From positions 34,341 to 98,340 of the forward strand of contig JAZKZO010000038.1 of assembly GCA_045612665.1 (NCBI GenBank): 64,000 nt of DNA, read 5' to 3'. This document shows positions 8,615 through 17,125 of the stretch, piece after piece. The stretch is from RGIG2000 sp045612665 (GTDB lineage: Bacteria; Bacillota; Clostridia; Oscillospirales; CAG-272). A model generated the notes under the pieces. It was given only the letters and a program-made list of their open reading frames with translations, was not told the origin of the DNA and ran no database searches. Position numbers and translations under genes: made by a program. How positions within the stretch are numbered: the stretch's first letter is position 1; the number at the start of each line of letters is the position of its first letter.

Positions 8615-8986
8615 ATGTTTTGTAAGAGCTGTGGTACTGAACTAAAGGACGATGCAAGATTTTGTCCGTCGTGTGGTACAACGACAAATTTCACTCCTAT
8701 AACTGTTGCTCAACCTGAGCTTGCCGAGCCTGTAAAGGTTCAAAAGGCAGAAAACAAGAAAAAGAAAACCGCATCTCTTCTCGGAATTTTCCTCGGTGGT
8801 ATCGGTCTTCACAGATTTTATCTTGGTTACACAGGCACTGCTCTAATTCATATAATTTTATTCCTCGTTGGATTTTTAACCTTTGGTGTTTGCGCACTTG
8901 CCTCTTATATTTGGGCAATTGTTGACGTTGTAAGAATTTTAAGAGGAAAGATTGCAGTTGACGCAAATGATAATGAAATAATTTAA
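8615..8986 (+). CDS. Zinc-ribbon TM2-domain membrane protein
   Basis: A 123-residue protein. Residues 1-21 form a four-cysteine zinc ribbon (MFCKSCGTELKDDARFCPSC), then a lysine-rich linker, then a TM2 domain with the family signature LGIFLGGIGLHRFYLGYTG and a second membrane helix. TM2 proteins are small membrane proteins of mostly unknown role. The ATG at 8615 is supported by GGAGGTG just upstream; the upstream extension of the frame is noncoding leader that includes the promoter. The gene is monocistronic between two terminators. Confidence 0.85.
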   Translation: MFCKSCGTELKDDARFCPSCGTTTNFTPITVAQPELAEPVKVQKAENKKKKTASLLGIFLGGIGLHRFYLGYTGTALIHIILFLVGFLTFGVCALASYIWAIVDVVRILRGKIAVDANDNEII

Positions 8987-9016
8987 AAAAGGACTCTTTT
9001 GAGTCCTTTTTCTTTA
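8987..9016 (+). terminator. Terminator after the TM2 gene
   Basis: AAAAGGACTC, loop TTTT, GAGTCCTTTTT directly after the stop codon. Confidence 0.85.
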
Positions 9017-9098
9017 TAGTCAATCCATATTTTCAACAAAAGCGCAATATTTCAAAGCCATTTTCCACCAAAAATTAATCTCGTATTACGAACGAGCC

Positions 9099-9137
9099 AT
9101 AAAAAAATGGACACAAAAGTGTCCATTTTTTATTTAG
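9099..9137 (-). terminator. Terminator of the str operon
   Basis: AAAAAATGGACAC, loop AAAA, GTGTCCATTTTTT lies just beyond the tuf stop codon. Confidence 0.85.
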
Positions 9138-9148
9138 TATCGGTAAAA

Positions 9149-10351
9149 TTACTCGATGATTTCAGAAACCTTACCTGAACCTACTGTACGACCACCCTCA
9201 CGGATAGCGAACTTAAGACCGTTCTCGATAGCGATAGGAGTGATGAGCTCAACTTCCATAGTCAAGTTGTCACCAGGCTTAGCCATGTCGGTGTCCTTAA
9301 GTGTGATGATACCAGTAACGTCAGTTGTTCTGATATAGAACTGAGGTCTGTAGTTTGAGAAGAATGGCTTTGAACGGCCGCCTTCCTTTTCAGTAAGAAT
9401 ATATACAGTACCTACGAACTTCTTGTGTGGGTTGATTGAACCTGGCTTGCAGAGAACCTGTCCTCTTTCGATTTCGTTCTTCTGAACGCCACGGAGAAGG
9501 AGACCTACGTTGTCACCAGCTTCAGCAGAGTCCATAAGCTTGTGGAACATCTCGATACCGGTAATAACTGTCTTTCTTCTTTCGTCTGTAAGACCAACGA
9601 TTTCAACTTCGTCTGCCATCTTAACAGTACCACGCTCTACTCTACCTGTAGAAACAGTACCACGACCAGAAATTGAGAATACGTCCTCTACTGGGAGAAG
9701 GAATGGGAGATCAGCCTTTCTGTCAGGAGTTGGGATGTATGAGTCAACAGCATCCATAAGCTCCCAAATGCAAGCGTACTCAGGTGCGCTAGCATCCTTG
9801 TTTTCGGACATAAGAGCGTTTCTTGCAGATCCACGAACGATCGGAATGTCGTCACCTGGGAATTCATACTCGCTAAGGAGTTCTCTGATTTCCATCTCAA
9901 CGAGGTCGAGAAGTTCTGGGTCGTCAACGTCATCACACTTGTTGATGAAGATTACGAGAGCTGGAACGCCTACCTGACGAGCAAGAAGAACGTGCTCACG
10001 AGTCTGAGCCATAGGGCCGTCTGTACCAGCAACAACGAGGATTGCACCGTCCATCTGAGCTGCACCAGTAATCATGTTCTTTACATAGTCAGCGTGGCCA
10101 GGGCAGTCAACGTGAGCGTAGTGACGAGCGTCAGTTTCGTACTCAACGTGACGGGAGTTGATTGTGATACCTCTTTCTCTTTCTTCAGGACAGTTGTCGA
10201 TTTGGCTGTAGTCCAAGAAGTCGATGTTAGAGTTCTTGAGTGAGAGGGTCTTTGTGATAGCCGCGGTCAAGGTTGTCTTACCGTGGTCAACGTGACCGAT
10301 GGTACCAATGTTAACGTGTGGTTTGGTTCTTTCAAATTTAGCCTTTGCCAT
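9149..10351 (-). CDS. tuf: Elongation factor Tu
   Basis: A 400-residue EF-Tu, the GTPase that delivers aminoacyl-tRNA to the ribosome. The G1 motif GHVDHGKTTL is at residues 19-28, DCPGHADY forms G3, and NKCD forms G4. Domains II and III follow at normal length. It is the last gene of the rpsL-rpsG-fusA-tuf operon, 61 bases after fusA, with a good AGGAAA Shine-Dalgarno sequence and its own terminator. Confidence 0.99.
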   Translation of the reverse strand: MAKAKFERTKPHVNIGTIGHVDHGKTTLTAAITKTLSLKNSNIDFLDYSQIDNCPEERERGITINSRHVEYETDARHYAHVDCPGHADYVKNMITGAAQMDGAILVVAGTDGPMAQTREHVLLARQVGVPALVIFINKCDDVDDPELLDLVEMEIRELLSEYEFPGDDIPIVRGSARNALMSENKDASAPEYACIWELMDAVDSYIPTPDRKADLPFLLPVEDVFSISGRGTVSTGRVERGTVKMADEVEIVGLTDERRKTVITGIEMFHKLMDSAEAGDNVGLLLRGVQKNEIERGQVLCKPGSINPHKKFVGTVYILTEKEGGRSKPFFSNYRPQFYIRTTDVTGIITLKDTDMAKPGDNLTMEVELITPIAIENGLKFAIREGGRTVGSGKVSEIIE

Positions 10352-10412
10352 TTGAGTTTTCCTCCATAAATTAAATATATTTGTTTTTTGTTTTTTATTT
10401 TATGAACAATAA

Positions 10413-12515
10413 TTAGTTGTTCTTTGCACGGGTTGCAATGATTGCATCCTGTACGCTCTTTGGAACCTCAGCGAAGTGGTCAGGCTCCATTGAGTAGTTA
10501 GCTCTTCCCTGTGTGGATGAACGGAGAGTTGTTGCATAACCGAACATTTCAGCAAGTGGAACCATAGCGGTGATCTGTTGAGCACCAGCAACAGGGTCCA
10601 TAGACTGGATTTGTCCACGACGAGAGTTAAGAGTACCGATAACGTCTCCCATGTAATCATCAGGAGTTACAACTACAACCTTCATAATTGGCTCAGTAAG
10701 AACAGGGTCTGCCTTTCTCATAGCTTCCTTGAAAGCCATAGAAGCAGCGATCTTAAATGCCATTTCGGATGAGTCAACTTCGTGGTATGATCCATCATAG
10801 AGAGTTATCTTAAAGTCAACAACGTTGTAGCCTGCGAGTACACCGGTCTGAGATGCAGCCTGAATACCTGCGTCAACACATGGGATGTATTCCTTTGGAA
10901 TAGCACCACCAACAACCTTGTTGATGAATTCGTAGCCCTTACCTGGCTCGTTTGGTTCCATAATGATCTTAACGTGACCATATTGACCCTTACCACCAGA
11001 CTGACGAGCATACTTGTGGTCAACATCAGCGCTTCTTCTGATTGTTTCCTTATAAGCAACCTGTGGCTTACCAACGTTAGCCTCTACCTTGAATTCACGA
11101 AGGAGACGGTCAACAATGATCTCGAGGTGAAGCTCACCCATTCCGGCGATGATTGTTTGTCCTGTTTCCTCATCAGTGTAGGTTCTAAATGTTGGGTCTT
11201 CCTCAGCAAGCTTTGCAAGAGCAAGTCCCATCTTTTCCTGTCCAGCCTTAGTCTTAGGCTCAACAGCAACACGGATAACTGGCTCTGGGAATTCCATTGA
11301 TTCAAGAATAATAGGAGCCTTTTCGTCACAGAAGGTATCACCTGTTGTGGTATTCTTTACACCGATAACGGCTGCGATATCACCTGCATAGCATACGTCG
11401 ATATCAGCTCTATCGTTAGCGTGCATTTGAAGAATACGACCGAATCTCTCTGTCTTATCCTTTGAGGAGTTATAAACTGTTGTACCTGCTTGAACTGCAC
11501 CTGAATATACGCGGAAGAAGCAAAGCTTTCCAACGAATGGGTCAGTCATAATCTTGAATGCAAGTGCGGAGAATGGTTCTGTGTCGCTTGAGTGACGAAC
11601 ATCCTCTTCACCTGTTTCTGGGTTTACACCCTTGATAGCAGGGATATCAGTAGGAGCAGGCATATACTCGATAACTGCATCGAGAAGCTTTTGTACTCCC
11701 TTGTTCTTATAAGATGTTCCGCAAGTTACAGGAACGATCTTGTTTTCAATTACAGCCTTACGAAGTGCAGCCTTGAGTTCTTCCATAGAAGGCTCCTCGC
11801 CCTCAAGGTACATCATCATAAGATCGTCATCGGTTTCGCAGATAGACTCGATCAAGTTTGATCTATACTCTTCTGCCTTTGAAAGCATATCAGCAGGGAT
11901 ATCTTCAACTCTCATATCCTTACCGAGGTCGTCGTAATAAACGTCAGCCTTCATTTCAAAAAGGTCGATGATACCTTTAAAAGTGTCTTCAGAGCCGATT
12001 GGCAACTGAATCGGAACTGCGTTAGCATGGAGTCTTTCCTTCATCATGCCTACAACTCTATAGAAGTCTGCACCCATGATGTCCATCTTGTTAACGTATG
12101 CCATACGTGGCACGCCGTACTCGTCAGCCTGTCTCCATACGGTTTCAGACTGAGGCTCTACGCCGCCCTTCGCACAGAAAACGGTAACAGATCCGTCAAG
12201 TACTTTAAGAGAACGCTGTACCTCAACGGTGAAGTCAACGTGGCCAGGGGTATCAATGATGTTGATACGAGTTGCTGGGAACTGACCTGCTGAGCCTGCC
12301 CAGAAGCATGTAGTAGCAGCAGAAGTAATTGTGATACCTCTTTCCTGCTCCTGTGCCATCCAGTCCATTGTAGCAGATCCTTCGTGAGTTTCACCTATTT
12401 TGTGTGTTTTACCAGTGTAAAACAAGATACGCTCGGTAGTAGTGGTCTTACCTGCGTCGATATGAGCCATAATACCGATATTACGAGTATTTTCAAGTGA
12501 ATATTCTCTTGGCAT
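10413..12515 (-). CDS. fusA: Elongation factor G
   Basis: A 700-residue EF-G translocase. The G1 motif is AHIDAGKTTTTERILF near residue 18, the effector region contains TMDWMAQEQERGITITSAATT, G3 is DTPGHVDF and G4 is NKMD. Domains II-V follow at full length. It catalyses GTP-driven translocation of tRNA and mRNA and ribosome recycling with RRF. It lies 31 bases after rpsG and upstream of tuf in the str operon. Confidence 0.99.
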   Translation of the reverse strand: MPREYSLENTRNIGIMAHIDAGKTTTTERILFYTGKTHKIGETHEGSATMDWMAQEQERGITITSAATTCFWAGSAGQFPATRINIIDTPGHVDFTVEVQRSLKVLDGSVTVFCAKGGVEPQSETVWRQADEYGVPRMAYVNKMDIMGADFYRVVGMMKERLHANAVPIQLPIGSEDTFKGIIDLFEMKADVYYDDLGKDMRVEDIPADMLSKAEEYRSNLIESICETDDDLMMMYLEGEEPSMEELKAALRKAVIENKIVPVTCGTSYKNKGVQKLLDAVIEYMPAPTDIPAIKGVNPETGEEDVRHSSDTEPFSALAFKIMTDPFVGKLCFFRVYSGAVQAGTTVYNSSKDKTERFGRILQMHANDRADIDVCYAGDIAAVIGVKNTTTGDTFCDEKAPIILESMEFPEPVIRVAVEPKTKAGQEKMGLALAKLAEEDPTFRTYTDEETGQTIIAGMGELHLEIIVDRLLREFKVEANVGKPQVAYKETIRRSADVDHKYARQSGGKGQYGHVKIIMEPNEPGKGYEFINKVVGGAIPKEYIPCVDAGIQAASQTGVLAGYNVVDFKITLYDGSYHEVDSSEMAFKIAASMAFKEAMRKADPVLTEPIMKVVVVTPDDYMGDVIGTLNSRRGQIQSMDPVAGAQQITAMVPLAEMFGYATTLRSSTQGRANYSMEPDHFAEVPKSVQDAIIATRAKNN

Positions 12516-12546
12516 CTGTTTTTCCTTTCATGCGATTAGGACGCAA

Positions 12547-13035
12547 TTAATATCTGTAATGAGCGAAAGCCTTGTTAGCTTCTGCCATTCTATGTGTTTC
12601 TTCTTTCTTCTTGAAAGCTCCACCCATGCTATTCTTAGCATCGAGGATTTCGCCTGCAAGTCTCTCAGCCATGGTCTTTTCACCACGGTTTCTTGAGTAG
12701 TTTGTGATCCAACGAAGACCAAGTGTTTGTCTTCTCTCAGCTCTTACTTCCATAGGTACCTGATAGTTAGAGCCACCAATACGGCGAGCCTTAACCTCCA
12801 ATACAGGCATTACGTTCTCAAGAGCCTGAGTGAATGCTTCAAGTCCGTTTTGACCAGTCTTTTCTTCAACCATCTTGAATGCGTCGTAAACAATCTTTTG
12901 AGCAACGCCCTTCTTACCATCAAGCATAATGTTGTTGATGAGCTTTGTTACGAGCTTTGAATTATAAAGTGGATCTGGCAAAACATCTCTTTTGGAAATT
13001 TGACCTCTTCTCGGCACTTTACTTCCCTCCTTCAT
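12547..13035 (-). CDS. rpsG: 30S ribosomal protein S7
   Basis: A 162-residue S7, the primary binder that nucleates assembly of the 30S head. Family blocks are clear: MPRRG-like start (KVPRRGQISKRDVLPDPLY), KLINNIMLDGKKG, and ARRIGGSNYQVPMEV. A GGAGGGAAGT ribosome-binding site precedes the ATG at 13035. In enteric bacteria S7 represses its own operon by binding the rpsL-rpsG intercistronic mRNA; here that spacer is about 137 bases and can fold (see findings). Confidence 0.98.
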   Translation of the reverse strand: MKEGSKVPRRGQISKRDVLPDPLYNSKLVTKLINNIMLDGKKGVAQKIVYDAFKMVEEKTGQNGLEAFTQALENVMPVLEVKARRIGGSNYQVPMEVRAERRQTLGLRWITNYSRNRGEKTMAERLAGEILDAKNSMGGAFKKKEETHRMAEANKAFAHYRY

Positions 13036-13102
13036 TAAAAATATGATATCATTGGTACTCGAAAGAAAATTCTCCCGTTCAGTCCGTCAAGTGTCACTGA
13101 TA

Positions 13103-13116
13103 ATAAACATTTATTC
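13103..13116 (-). repeat. Inverted copy of an rpsL leader segment in the rpsL-rpsG spacer
   Basis: These 14 bases are the exact reverse complement of 13609-13622 in the rpsL leader. Within the spacer the same sequence can also form a local hairpin (AATAA, loop ATGT, TTATT). Either fold could influence translation of rpsL or rpsG. Confidence 0.4.
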
Positions 13117-13172
13117 AGATTGACAAGTTCGGAACCTTGGTAAATTTAACTTTTAAGATTACCTCGCTAAGC

Positions 13173-13589
13173 TTATTTCTTCTTAGCGCGCTTTGCACCG
13201 TACTTAGAACGGCTTTGGTTACGGTTTGCTACGCCTTGTGCGTCGAGCGTACCGCGGATAATGTGGTAACGGCATCCAGGCAAGTCACGAACTCTTCCTC
13301 CGCGAATAAGAACAACTGAGTGCTCCTGAAGGTTGTGTCCGATACCAGGAATGTAGGATGTTACTTCCATACCGTTTGTGAGCTTAACTCTTGCAATCTT
13401 ACGAAGAGCTGAGTTTGGCTTCTTAGGTGTGGTTGTTGTAACCTTTGTACAAACGCCTCTCTTTTGAGGTGCGCTTTGTTCAACTACTTTATTCTTCAAT
13501 GTGTTGAATGTTGATTGAAGAACTGGTGTCTTGGACTTGTAGGTCTTATCCGATCTACCTTGTCTTACCAATTGGTTAAAGGTTGGCAT
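13173..13589 (-). CDS. rpsL: 30S ribosomal protein S12
   Basis: A 138-residue S12, the decoding-centre protein. It shows the invariant blocks TTTPKKPNSALRKIARVKL, HNLQEHSVVLIRGGRV and DLPGCRYHIIRG. The lysines at the classical streptomycin-resistance positions (PKKPNS and the RGGRVRDLPG region) look wild type. It is the first gene of the str operon, read from the promoter at 13715-13743 through a leader of about 120 bases. Confidence 0.99.
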   Translation of the reverse strand: MPTFNQLVRQGRSDKTYKSKTPVLQSTFNTLKNKVVEQSAPQKRGVCTKVTTTTPKKPNSALRKIARVKLTNGMEVTSYIPGIGHNLQEHSVVLIRGGRVRDLPGCRYHIIRGTLDAQGVANRNQSRSKYGAKRAKKK

Positions 13590-13608
13590 TTTTTTCCTCC
13601 TTTTCTCA

Positions 13609-13622
13609 GAATAAATGTTTAT
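13609..13622 (-). repeat. rpsL leader segment complementary to the rpsL-rpsG spacer
   Basis: GAATAAATGTTTAT on the plus strand; its perfect complement is at 13103-13116 on the other side of rpsL. It sits just upstream of the rpsL Shine-Dalgarno sequence (GGAGG at 13595-13600). Confidence 0.4.
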
Positions 13623-13714
13623 ACATCAGCCCCTTGCGGGACGAGGTACCGTTTTCTTGGTGCTCCTTATATATAGGCGCAATTATACCTTTTTAATGGA
13701 AATACACCGAACAC

Positions 13715-13743
13715 ATTATATCACTTAAAATAAATTGTGTCAA
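13715..13743 (-). promoter_or_regulatory. Strong sigma-A promoter of the str operon
   Basis: Consensus TTGACA (13738-13743) and TATAAT (13715-13720) with a 17-base spacer. The gene-free stretch 13590-13916 otherwise holds the rpsL leader and the ftsZ terminator. Confidence 0.92.
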
Positions 13744-13855
13744 GAAAAAGTGATTTTTTTAAATAAATTCTACATATTGCACAAAAAAATCGAGATTTAC
13801 CATTCTCTTTGTGTGGATTTTTAGGGCAATATTCACAAAAATTTGCGTTTTTTAA

Positions 13856-13887
13856 AGAAAATCACAGCTTGTCGGCTGTGATTTTTC
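13856..13887 (-). terminator. Terminator of ftsZ
   Basis: AAAATCACAGC and GCTGTGATTTTT pair around a six-base loop, 30 bases beyond the ftsZ stop. Confidence 0.8.
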
Positions 13888-13916
13888 TTCATTTAGTTAA
13901 TAGTTATTATATAAGA

Positions 13917-15029
13917 TTAGTACTTTTTAGAGCTAAATTCTTCGCCCTGATTTTTTCTTGCCTTGTTAATCATATCGATTATGTCAGCACAGTCATCCTC
14001 TTGGATAACCGGTGCTTGCTTAAGCTCGATTTCATCAACAACCTCGGCATCAATCTTGATGTTCTTATTAGGAAGCTTATCAAATCCGGTCGCGATAATG
14101 GTAACCTTAACGGTATCCTCGAGAGTCGGGTCAAAGGTAGCGCCCCAAATGATATTTGCGTCAATTGCAGCCTCCTCGGTAATCATTGAGGAAGCAACAT
14201 CAATCTCGTCAAGCTCAACGTCGGGAGAAACGGTTATGTTAATTACAATACCGTGTGCACCGTTGATTGAGGTTTCAAGAAGTGGGCTACTGATAGCAGA
14301 CTTCGCAGCCTCGATAGCCTTATTAGGTCCTTTAGCCTCGCCAACACCCATGTGGGCAAGACCTGCGTTTCTCATAACCGAGGAAACGTCGGCAAAGTCG
14401 AGGTTTACAAATCCAACTACGTTGATAAGGTCGGAAATACTCTTAACACCGTGCTTCAAAACGTCGTCCGCCTTTGCAAACGCGTTCATAAGAGTAATCT
14501 TCTCCTCTGACACCTCTTTGAGTCTTTCGTTAGGAATAACGACAAGGGAGTCTACATATTTTGAGAGCTCCTTAATACCGGAGTCAGCCTGCGACATTCT
14601 GCGTCCGCCCTCAAATTTGAAGGGCTTTGTAACAATTCCTACTGTGAGTATTCCAAGCTCCTTCGCAACTCTTGCAACAACAGGAGCAGCACCAGTACCT
14701 GTTCCACCACCCATACCGGTAGCAACGAACACCATATCCGCACCGTCAAGTGCTTTTCTTATTTCATCAACGCTTTCCTCAGCTGCACGAAGTCCCATTT
14801 CAGGGTTAGCACCTGCACCGTTACCTTTGGTAACCTGCTCACCGATACAAATTCTTGTAGCAGCCTCGCTTTTCAAAAGTGCAGGACGGTCAGTATTAAC
14901 CGCGATAAACTGCACTCCCTTTATATTCGAGGAAATCATTCTATTTACTGCGTTGTTTCCGCCACCGCCTACTCCAACGACTCTTATATCAACACCTGAT
15001 TCAAAATCATTATCAAGCTCAAAAGCCAT
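13917..15029 (-). CDS. ftsZ: Cell division protein FtsZ
   Basis: A 370-residue tubulin-like GTPase that assembles the Z-ring. The GTP-binding signature GGGTGTGAAPVVA and the early VGVGGGGNNAVNRM loop are intact, as is the synergy-loop block NLDFADVSSVM. The ATG at 15029 is preceded by GGAGGTATAAA and is preferred over a frame extension of 15 codons. The C terminus is unusual: a short linker runs into DIIDMINKARKN and ends SSKKY, without the usual DIPxFL-type peptide that binds FtsA or SepF. The gene stands alone rather than in a dcw cluster. Confidence 0.96.
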   Translation of the reverse strand: MAFELDNDFESGVDIRVVGVGGGGNNAVNRMISSNIKGVQFIAVNTDRPALLKSEAATRICIGEQVTKGNGAGANPEMGLRAAEESVDEIRKALDGADMVFVATGMGGGTGTGAAPVVARVAKELGILTVGIVTKPFKFEGGRRMSQADSGIKELSKYVDSLVVIPNERLKEVSEEKITLMNAFAKADDVLKHGVKSISDLINVVGFVNLDFADVSSVMRNAGLAHMGVGEAKGPNKAIEAAKSAISSPLLETSINGAHGIVINITVSPDVELDEIDVASSMITEEAAIDANIIWGATFDPTLEDTVKVTIIATGFDKLPNKNIKIDAEVVDEIELKQAPVIQEDDCADIIDMINKARKNQGEEFSSKKY

Positions 15030-15079
15030 TTTATACCTCCATCCGAGCAAAAAAGCCCGTACATTATTTCTCATTTTAT

Positions 15080-15108
15080 ATGATACAACATTTTTCGAAG
15101 CTTTTCAA
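15080..15108 (-). promoter_or_regulatory. Candidate sigma-A promoter of ftsZ
   Basis: On the minus strand, TTGAAA (15103-15108) and TATCAT (15080-15085) with a 17-base spacer. Confidence 0.6.
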
Positions 15109-15155
15109 GGGCTATTTAAAAAATAATTAAATATTTAAATTCGTAAAATTAATAA

Positions 15156-15184
15156 TTGACAACTCAACATTTTTAGTGTAAAAT
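15156..15184 (+). promoter_or_regulatory. Sigma-A promoter of the sugar dehydratase gene
   Basis: TTGACA (15156-15161), 17 bases, TAAAAT (15179-15184); a 60-base leader with AAGGAGA precedes the ATG at 15245. Confidence 0.85.
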
Positions 15185-15244
15185 ATCAATGGAGAGCTCG
15201 CGCTCGCATCGTCTTTTCTAAGGCGTTCACTTTAAGGAGAATTT

Positions 15245-17089
15245 ATGAGAAAGTCTTTAACCTACAAGCTTAAGCCTTGGCTTTTATCACTGGCATTTTG
15301 CATATGCTATGTATTTTCAATATTCTTTAACCATTCGTTTATTTTCCAACACGACGTGTGGCACTTTTTCAGCGATGGCTGGAGCTTCTCGCTCGTTGGT
15401 CTTGCGATAACGATTGCGGGCGTATGGCTAACCAAGCTTCACCACTGTGCTCTTTCGCACGTTGGAATGACAGAGCTTTCTAAGGTTGTTGGAATCAATG
15501 CGACCATCCTGATTGCAAATATTATCATTTGCGCTTTGCCTGTTTCCTGCATTACGCCTCAGGGCTGTGTGGTTATCTTTCTTCTAGGAAACGCTACGTT
15601 CTTGGGACTTTTGTTCTCGTATAGAATTTTGGCTGCTACTCGCAGATACATAAGCATGCGCAAAAACGAAAAGGGAAAGAAAACTCTTATCGTAGGTGCG
15701 GGCAAGGCAGGCGTTGCCATTGCCAAGGAAATACTCAATTCAAATAAATTAAGCTATTCTCTTGTAGGATTTATCGATGACGACCCTGCAAAGCAACACA
15801 CCTCAATCTTCGGATATCACGTTCTTGGATATTCAACCGATATTCCGGCATTAGTTAAAGAAAACAAGATTGAAACGATTATTATTGCAATTCCATCAGC
15901 CGACGTCGAGGTTATAAAGCAGTTATCCTCTACCTGTGTTGCTTGCAAGTGCGAGGTTAAGGTTCTCCCCGGCATTTATCAGCTTATAAACGGACAGGTT
16001 TCGGTTCAGCGTCTTCGCGACGTTGATATAAACGACCTCTTGGGCAGAGATCCCGTACAAACAAATCTTGACGAGGTTATGGGCTACATTGAGGGTCAAA
16101 CCGTTCTTGTAACAGGTGGCGGTGGCTCTATCGGTAGTGAGCTTTGCAGACAAATTGCCGACCATTCGCCAAAAAGACTTATTATCGTTGACATTTACGA
16201 AAACACCACGTACGACGTTCAGCTTGAACTAAAGAGAAAGCATCCCGAGCTTGATCTCATTGTTTTAATCGCTTCTATTCGCGATAGCTCAAGAATGGAT
16301 GCAATTTTCAATCTTTACCGTCCCGACATTGTATTCCATGCGGCTGCACACAAGCACGTTCCTCTAATGGAAGACTCGCCAAACGAGGCTGTTAAGAATA
16401 ACATCATCGGCACATACAAGGTTGCAAAATGCGCCGACAAATACTCAGTTAAAACCTTTGTTCAAATTTCCACGGACAAGGCGGTTAATCCCACTAACAT
16501 AATGGGTGCGACAAAGCGCGTTTGTGAAATGATTATTCAGTATTTTGCCAAAATCTCCAAAACATCCTTCGTTGCGGTAAGATTTGGTAACGTTCTTGGC
16601 TCTAACGGCTCGGTAATTCCTCTCTTTAAAAAGCAAATTGAGGCAGGCGGACCTGTAACCGTAACTCACAAGGACATAATAAGATACTTTATGACCATTC
16701 CTGAGGCGGTAAGCCTTGTGCTTCAAGCAGGCGCTTATGCAAAGGGTGGCGAGATATTCGTGCTTGATATGGGTGAGCAGGTTAAAATTTACGACCTTGC
16801 AAAGAACCTCATCCGTCTTTCAGGCTACGAGCCCGGTAAGGATATTAAAATTGAAATCACGGGTCTTCGTCCAGGCGAAAAGCTCTACGAGGAGCGTCTT
16901 ATGGCTGAGGAAGGACTTATCAAGACGGCAAACGACAAGATAAGCATCGGAAAGCCTATTGACTTTGACGAGGACAAGCTTATCGAGGTTTTGGACAAGC
17001 TTTACGACGAGGCCTATGCCGAAAGCGACGACATAAAGAGGCTCGTTAAGGAATTAGTTCCAACATATCAAATTTACAAAGAGCAATAA
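15245..17089 (+). CDS. Membrane-anchored nucleotide-sugar 4,6-dehydratase (CapD/PglF family)
   Basis: A 614-residue protein. Four membrane helices fill residues 1-130. A CoA-binding-like Rossmann domain follows (VGAGKAGVAIAKEI near 152), then a polysaccharide-synthesis short-chain dehydrogenase domain from about 285 (VTGGGGSIGSELCRQI). Catalytic blocks KHVPLMEDSPNEAVKNN and STDKAVNPTNIMGATKR are present. The family converts UDP-GlcNAc to a 4-keto-6-deoxy sugar, the first step towards bacillosamine-type or capsule sugars. It stands alone with its own promoter and terminator; no glycosyltransferase cluster surrounds it. Confidence 0.9.
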   Translation: MRKSLTYKLKPWLLSLAFCICYVFSIFFNHSFIFQHDVWHFFSDGWSFSLVGLAITIAGVWLTKLHHCALSHVGMTELSKVVGINATILIANIIICALPVSCITPQGCVVIFLLGNATFLGLLFSYRILAATRRYISMRKNEKGKKTLIVGAGKAGVAIAKEILNSNKLSYSLVGFIDDDPAKQHTSIFGYHVLGYSTDIPALVKENKIETIIIAIPSADVEVIKQLSSTCVACKCEVKVLPGIYQLINGQVSVQRLRDVDINDLLGRDPVQTNLDEVMGYIEGQTVLVTGGGGSIGSELCRQIADHSPKRLIIVDIYENTTYDVQLELKRKHPELDLIVLIASIRDSSRMDAIFNLYRPDIVFHAAAHKHVPLMEDSPNEAVKNNIIGTYKVAKCADKYSVKTFVQISTDKAVNPTNIMGATKRVCEMIIQYFAKISKTSFVAVRFGNVLGSNGSVIPLFKKQIEAGGPVTVTHKDIIRYFMTIPEAVSLVLQAGAYAKGGEIFVLDMGEQVKIYDLAKNLIRLSGYEPGKDIKIEITGLRPGEKLYEERLMAEEGLIKTANDKISIGKPIDFDEDKLIEVLDKLYDEAYAESDDIKRLVKELVPTYQIYKEQ

Positions 17090-17090
17090 A

Positions 17091-17125
17091 CAAAAATCTC
17101 CAACCGAGTGGTTGGAGATTTTATT
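17091..17125. terminator. Bidirectional intrinsic terminator
   Basis: AATCTCCAACC, loop GAGT, GGTTGGAGATT with flanking A/T tracts between convergent genes. Confidence 0.85.

Noticed and set aside
9510..9977. Long plus-strand open frames opposite tuf, fusA and ftsZ
   Set aside because: They lie wholly within highly conserved genes on the other strand, have no ribosome-binding site and encode Ser/Thr-rich or low-complexity products typical of antisense shadows.
13963..15126. 387-codon plus-strand frame opposite ftsZ
   Set aside because: It follows from codon bias of ftsZ on the other strand; it overlaps the whole gene and has no start signals.
15245..17089. A capsule or glycan-synthesis cluster around the dehydratase
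   Set aside because: Only one such gene is present; neighbours are ftsZ and GH3, with their own promoters and terminators.
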